DNA from: Streptosporangiaceae bacterium
Lineage (GTDB): Bacteria; Actinomycetota; Actinomycetes; Streptosporangiales; Streptosporangiaceae
Length of the DNA: 7,242 bases
Direction: 5' to 3'
Assembly: GCA_030042885.1 (NCBI GenBank)
Contig: JASHYW010000547.1
Span: forward strand, 1 to 7,242
Under the pieces are notes generated by a model. It did not search any database and had not been told where the DNA came from. It saw only the letters and a program-made list of their open reading frames with translations. A program made the position numbers and the translations under genes. Shown piece after piece: positions 6,036 to 7,242 of the stretch. Each line of letters opens with the position of its first letter. Position 1 is the stretch's first letter.

Positions 6036-6805
6036 CCGATCAGGCGGTCCGGGTGGAGCAGTCGGGGCCCGTCACCACCGTGTTCCTGCACCGCCCGGCG
6101 CGCCGCAACGCGGTCGACGGCCCCACCGCGGCCGCGCTTGCCGCCGCGTTCCGCGCGTTCGACGCCGATCCCGGCGCCGCGGTGGCCGTCCTGCACGGCG
6201 AGGGCGGGGTGTTCTGCTCCGGCGCGGACCTGACCGCGATCGGCACCCAGCGCGGTAACCGGGTGGCCCCCGACGGCGACGGGCCGATGGGGGTCAGCCG
6301 GCTGCGGCTGTCCAAGCCGGTCATCGCCGCGGTAGCCGGGTACGCGGTGGCCGGCGGGCTGGAACTGGCCCTGTGGTGCGACCTGCGGGTCGCCGATGAG
6401 ACCGCCGTGTTCGGCGTCTTCTGCCGACGCTGGGGCGTGCCGCTGATCGACGGCGGCACGGTGCGCCTGCCCCGGCTCATCGGGACCAGCCGGGCGATGG
6501 ACATGATCCTCACCGGGCGCGCCGTCGACGCTCAGGAGGCGGCGGCGATCGGGCTCGCCAACCGCCTCGTGCCGGCCGGACAGGCCCTGACCGCCGCCCG
6601 GGAACTGGCGGCGCAGCTCGCCTCGTTCCCGCAGATCTGCCTGCGCGGGGACCGCGCATCAGTGCTGGACCAGGAGGGACTCGGCGAGACCGCCGCCCTG
6701 GCCGCGGAGTTCGCCCACGGGCGCCGGGCGCTCCGGGACGAGGCCGTCGCCGGCGCCGCCCGGTTCGCCGCCGGCGCGGGCCGTCACGGGTCCTTCAGCC
6801 CCTGA
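6032..6805 (+). CDS. Enoyl-CoA hydratase/isomerase (crotonase) family protein
   Basis: This 257-residue cytoplasmic protein has the crotonase fold, which binds acyl-CoA and stabilises a thioester enolate. The first oxyanion-hole segment is GVFCSGADLTAI (59-70) and the second is AAVAGYAVAGGLELALWCDL (99-118), with the backbone amide near G109. FGVFCRRWGVPLIDGGTVRL (127-146) aligns with the region that carries Glu144 in rat enoyl-CoA hydratase, but has Cys131 there. The Glu164 position, in AMDM (155-158), is Asp157. The pattern FCRRWGVPLIDGG recurs in a large actinobacterial subgroup, where D140 may take over acid-base chemistry, so simple hydratase activity should not be assumed; isomerase, hydrolase or lyase activity is equally possible. 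ATG 6032 is set by AGGAG (6021-6025), six bases upstream. No other fatty-acid oxidation gene is adjacent. Codons are almost all G/C-ending, as expected for a native gene. Confidence 0.92.
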   Translation: MTDQAVRVEQSGPVTTVFLHRPARRNAVDGPTAAALAAAFRAFDADPGAAVAVLHGEGGVFCSGADLTAIGTQRGNRVAPDGDGPMGVSRLRLSKPVIAAVAGYAVAGGLELALWCDLRVADETAVFGVFCRRWGVPLIDGGTVRLPRLIGTSRAMDMILTGRAVDAQEAAAIGLANRLVPAGQALTAARELAAQLASFPQICLRGDRASVLDQEGLGETAALAAEFAHGRRALRDEAVAGAARFAAGAGRHGSFSP

Positions 6806-6860
6806 GCGCCGCGGAGCTGGACGCCACTCCCGGCCAGCTACTCCGGGGCCCTGGGCCGTC

Positions 6861-7037
6861 GTGAGCTGGCTCGGCCCCGCGATCAAGGTGTCCGCGGCCT
6901 ACGGCAACGCCGGGATCTGGCCCGGCGACACGTTCGGCATCTCCTCGCTCCCCGGCGGCCGGATCAGCCTGACGTGGGGCAGCGCCGTGGGCACCAGCCG
7001 GTTCTCCGCGATCTACGGCTCCGTGGTCAAGATCTGA
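6861..7037 (+). CDS. Unrecognised 58-residue protein or gene remnant
   Basis: From the GTG at 6861 to the TGA at 7035-7037, all 58 sense codons end in G or C, strong evidence that this frame is or was coding. Upstream of 6861 the same frame stays open but loses that bias (many codons end in A or T between 6804 and 6860), so coding character begins close to the GTG. The protein starts VSWLGPAIKVSAAYGNAGIW, contains PGDTFGISSLPGGRISLTWG, and ends FSAIYGSVVKI, a glycine- and serine-rich pattern alternating with hydrophobic residues, like beta strands. There is no signal peptide, membrane segment or metal motif. I do not recognise a family. It looks more like the C-terminal piece of a larger protein than a complete one, and no clear ribosome binding site precedes the GTG. 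It lies 55 bases after the crotonase gene on the same strand. Confidence 0.5.
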   Translation: MSWLGPAIKVSAAYGNAGIWPGDTFGISSLPGGRISLTWGSAVGTSRFSAIYGSVVKI

Positions 7038-7058
7038 GCCGGTCACGGCGGCACCGGC
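7038..7058 (+). repeat. Short inverted repeat after the 58-residue frame
   Basis: GCCGGT (7038-7043) and ACCGGC (7053-7058) flank a nine-base loop, directly after the stop at 7037 and next to the larger palindrome that follows. It may be part of a terminator region; six pairs alone are weak evidence. Confidence 0.3.
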
Positions 7059-7077
7059 GGAAAGTCAGGACTTTCCG
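7058..7077. terminator. Perfect palindrome between convergent genes, probable two-way terminator
   Basis: CGGAAAGTC (7058-7066) is followed after two bases by its exact complement GACTTTCCG (7069-7077). As RNA it gives an eight-pair stem with a four-base loop in either direction. It lies 20 bases after the stop of the plus-strand 58-residue frame and contains the stop codon (7067-7065) of the minus-strand exporter, so it sits where transcripts from both sides end. The lack of a U-run is normal for actinobacterial terminators. A protein-binding operator is possible but less likely at gene ends. Confidence 0.55.
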
Positions 7078-7242
7078 TCCACCGGACGTGAGCGCAGCGT
7101 GATGAAGGCGAGCACCGCCGCCGCGAGGGCCAGCCCGGCCGACAGGTAGAGCACCATACTCAGTCCCTCATGGAACGCGTTGTTGGCCACGTTCTGTAGC
7201 TCCACGATCAGCTTCTTGAGGCTGCCGGACAAACTTGGCGGT
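7065..7242 (-). CDS. C-terminal end of a second MFS exporter (partial, runs off right edge)
   Basis: The minus-strand frame enters from the right edge reading PPSLSGSLKKLIVELQNVAN, then NAFHEGLSMVLYLSAGLALAAAVLAFITLR and a short polar tail ending DGKS before the TGA at 7067-7065. The A(F/Y)HEGL segment, followed by one long hydrophobic helix (about 30-50 residues from the end) and a basic stop-transfer, is the usual ending of DHA2-type exporters with 14 helices. The visible part lacks all diagnostic N-terminal motifs, so the call rests on this ending. It differs clearly from the end of the exporter at 4117-5772, so the two are not a recent duplication. Its 3' end faces the 58-residue frame. 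Confidence 0.75.
   Translation of the reverse strand, partial: PPSLSGSLKKLIVELQNVANNAFHEGLSMVLYLSAGLALAAAVLAFITLRSRPVDGKS

Noticed and set aside
6795..7046. Minus-strand 83-residue frame opposite the 58-residue frame
   Set aside because: Composition is that of an antisense shadow, whereas the plus-strand frame has uniform G/C-ending codons.

Overview
The window comes from a high-GC actinobacterium. Nearly all coding stretches end codons in G or C, GTG and TTG starts occur, and the protein families are typical of filamentous Actinomycetota: an ECF sigma factor with a downstream putative membrane partner, a DUF2252-type protein, 14-helix MFS exporters and several short-chain crotonases. I cannot name the genus from the sequence alone.

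Layout, left to right. Positions 1-737 (minus strand) hold an ECF sigma factor gene followed, with overlapping stop and start, by the first 46 codons of a gene resembling the CU044_5270-type partner proteins of such sigma factors. Positions 1024-1648 (plus) hold a broken SAM-dependent methyltransferase: a TTG start behind a good ribosome binding site, a one-base frameshift near 1111, and loss of the C-terminal third after about 1465. Immediately after it, 1655-2656 (plus) encodes a YihY/BrkB-type six-helix membrane protein. Positions 2719-3648 (plus) encode a PfkB-family sugar kinase with clearly lower GC and rarer codons than its neighbours, so it is probably a recent arrival. Positions 3690-3992 (minus) are the first ~90 codons of a DUF2252-type gene, with its own ribosome binding site, cut off right beside the kinase.

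Positions 4117-5772 (minus) encode a complete DHA2-type drug exporter. Positions 6032-6805 (plus) encode a crotonase-fold protein lacking the classical catalytic glutamate. After it comes an unrecognised 58-codon reading frame with exclusively G/C-ending codons (6861-7037, plus), then a perfect palindrome at the stop codon of a second MFS exporter whose last 58 codons lie at the right edge (minus).

The genes do not form one pathway. The clearest theme is a region that has been rearranged: three to four gene fragments (methyltransferase, DUF2252, the 58-codon frame, possibly a 45-codon leader frame) sit between intact genes, and one lower-GC gene lies exactly beside a truncation. I found no CRISPR array, tRNA, rRNA, transposase or convincing new multi-gene system.
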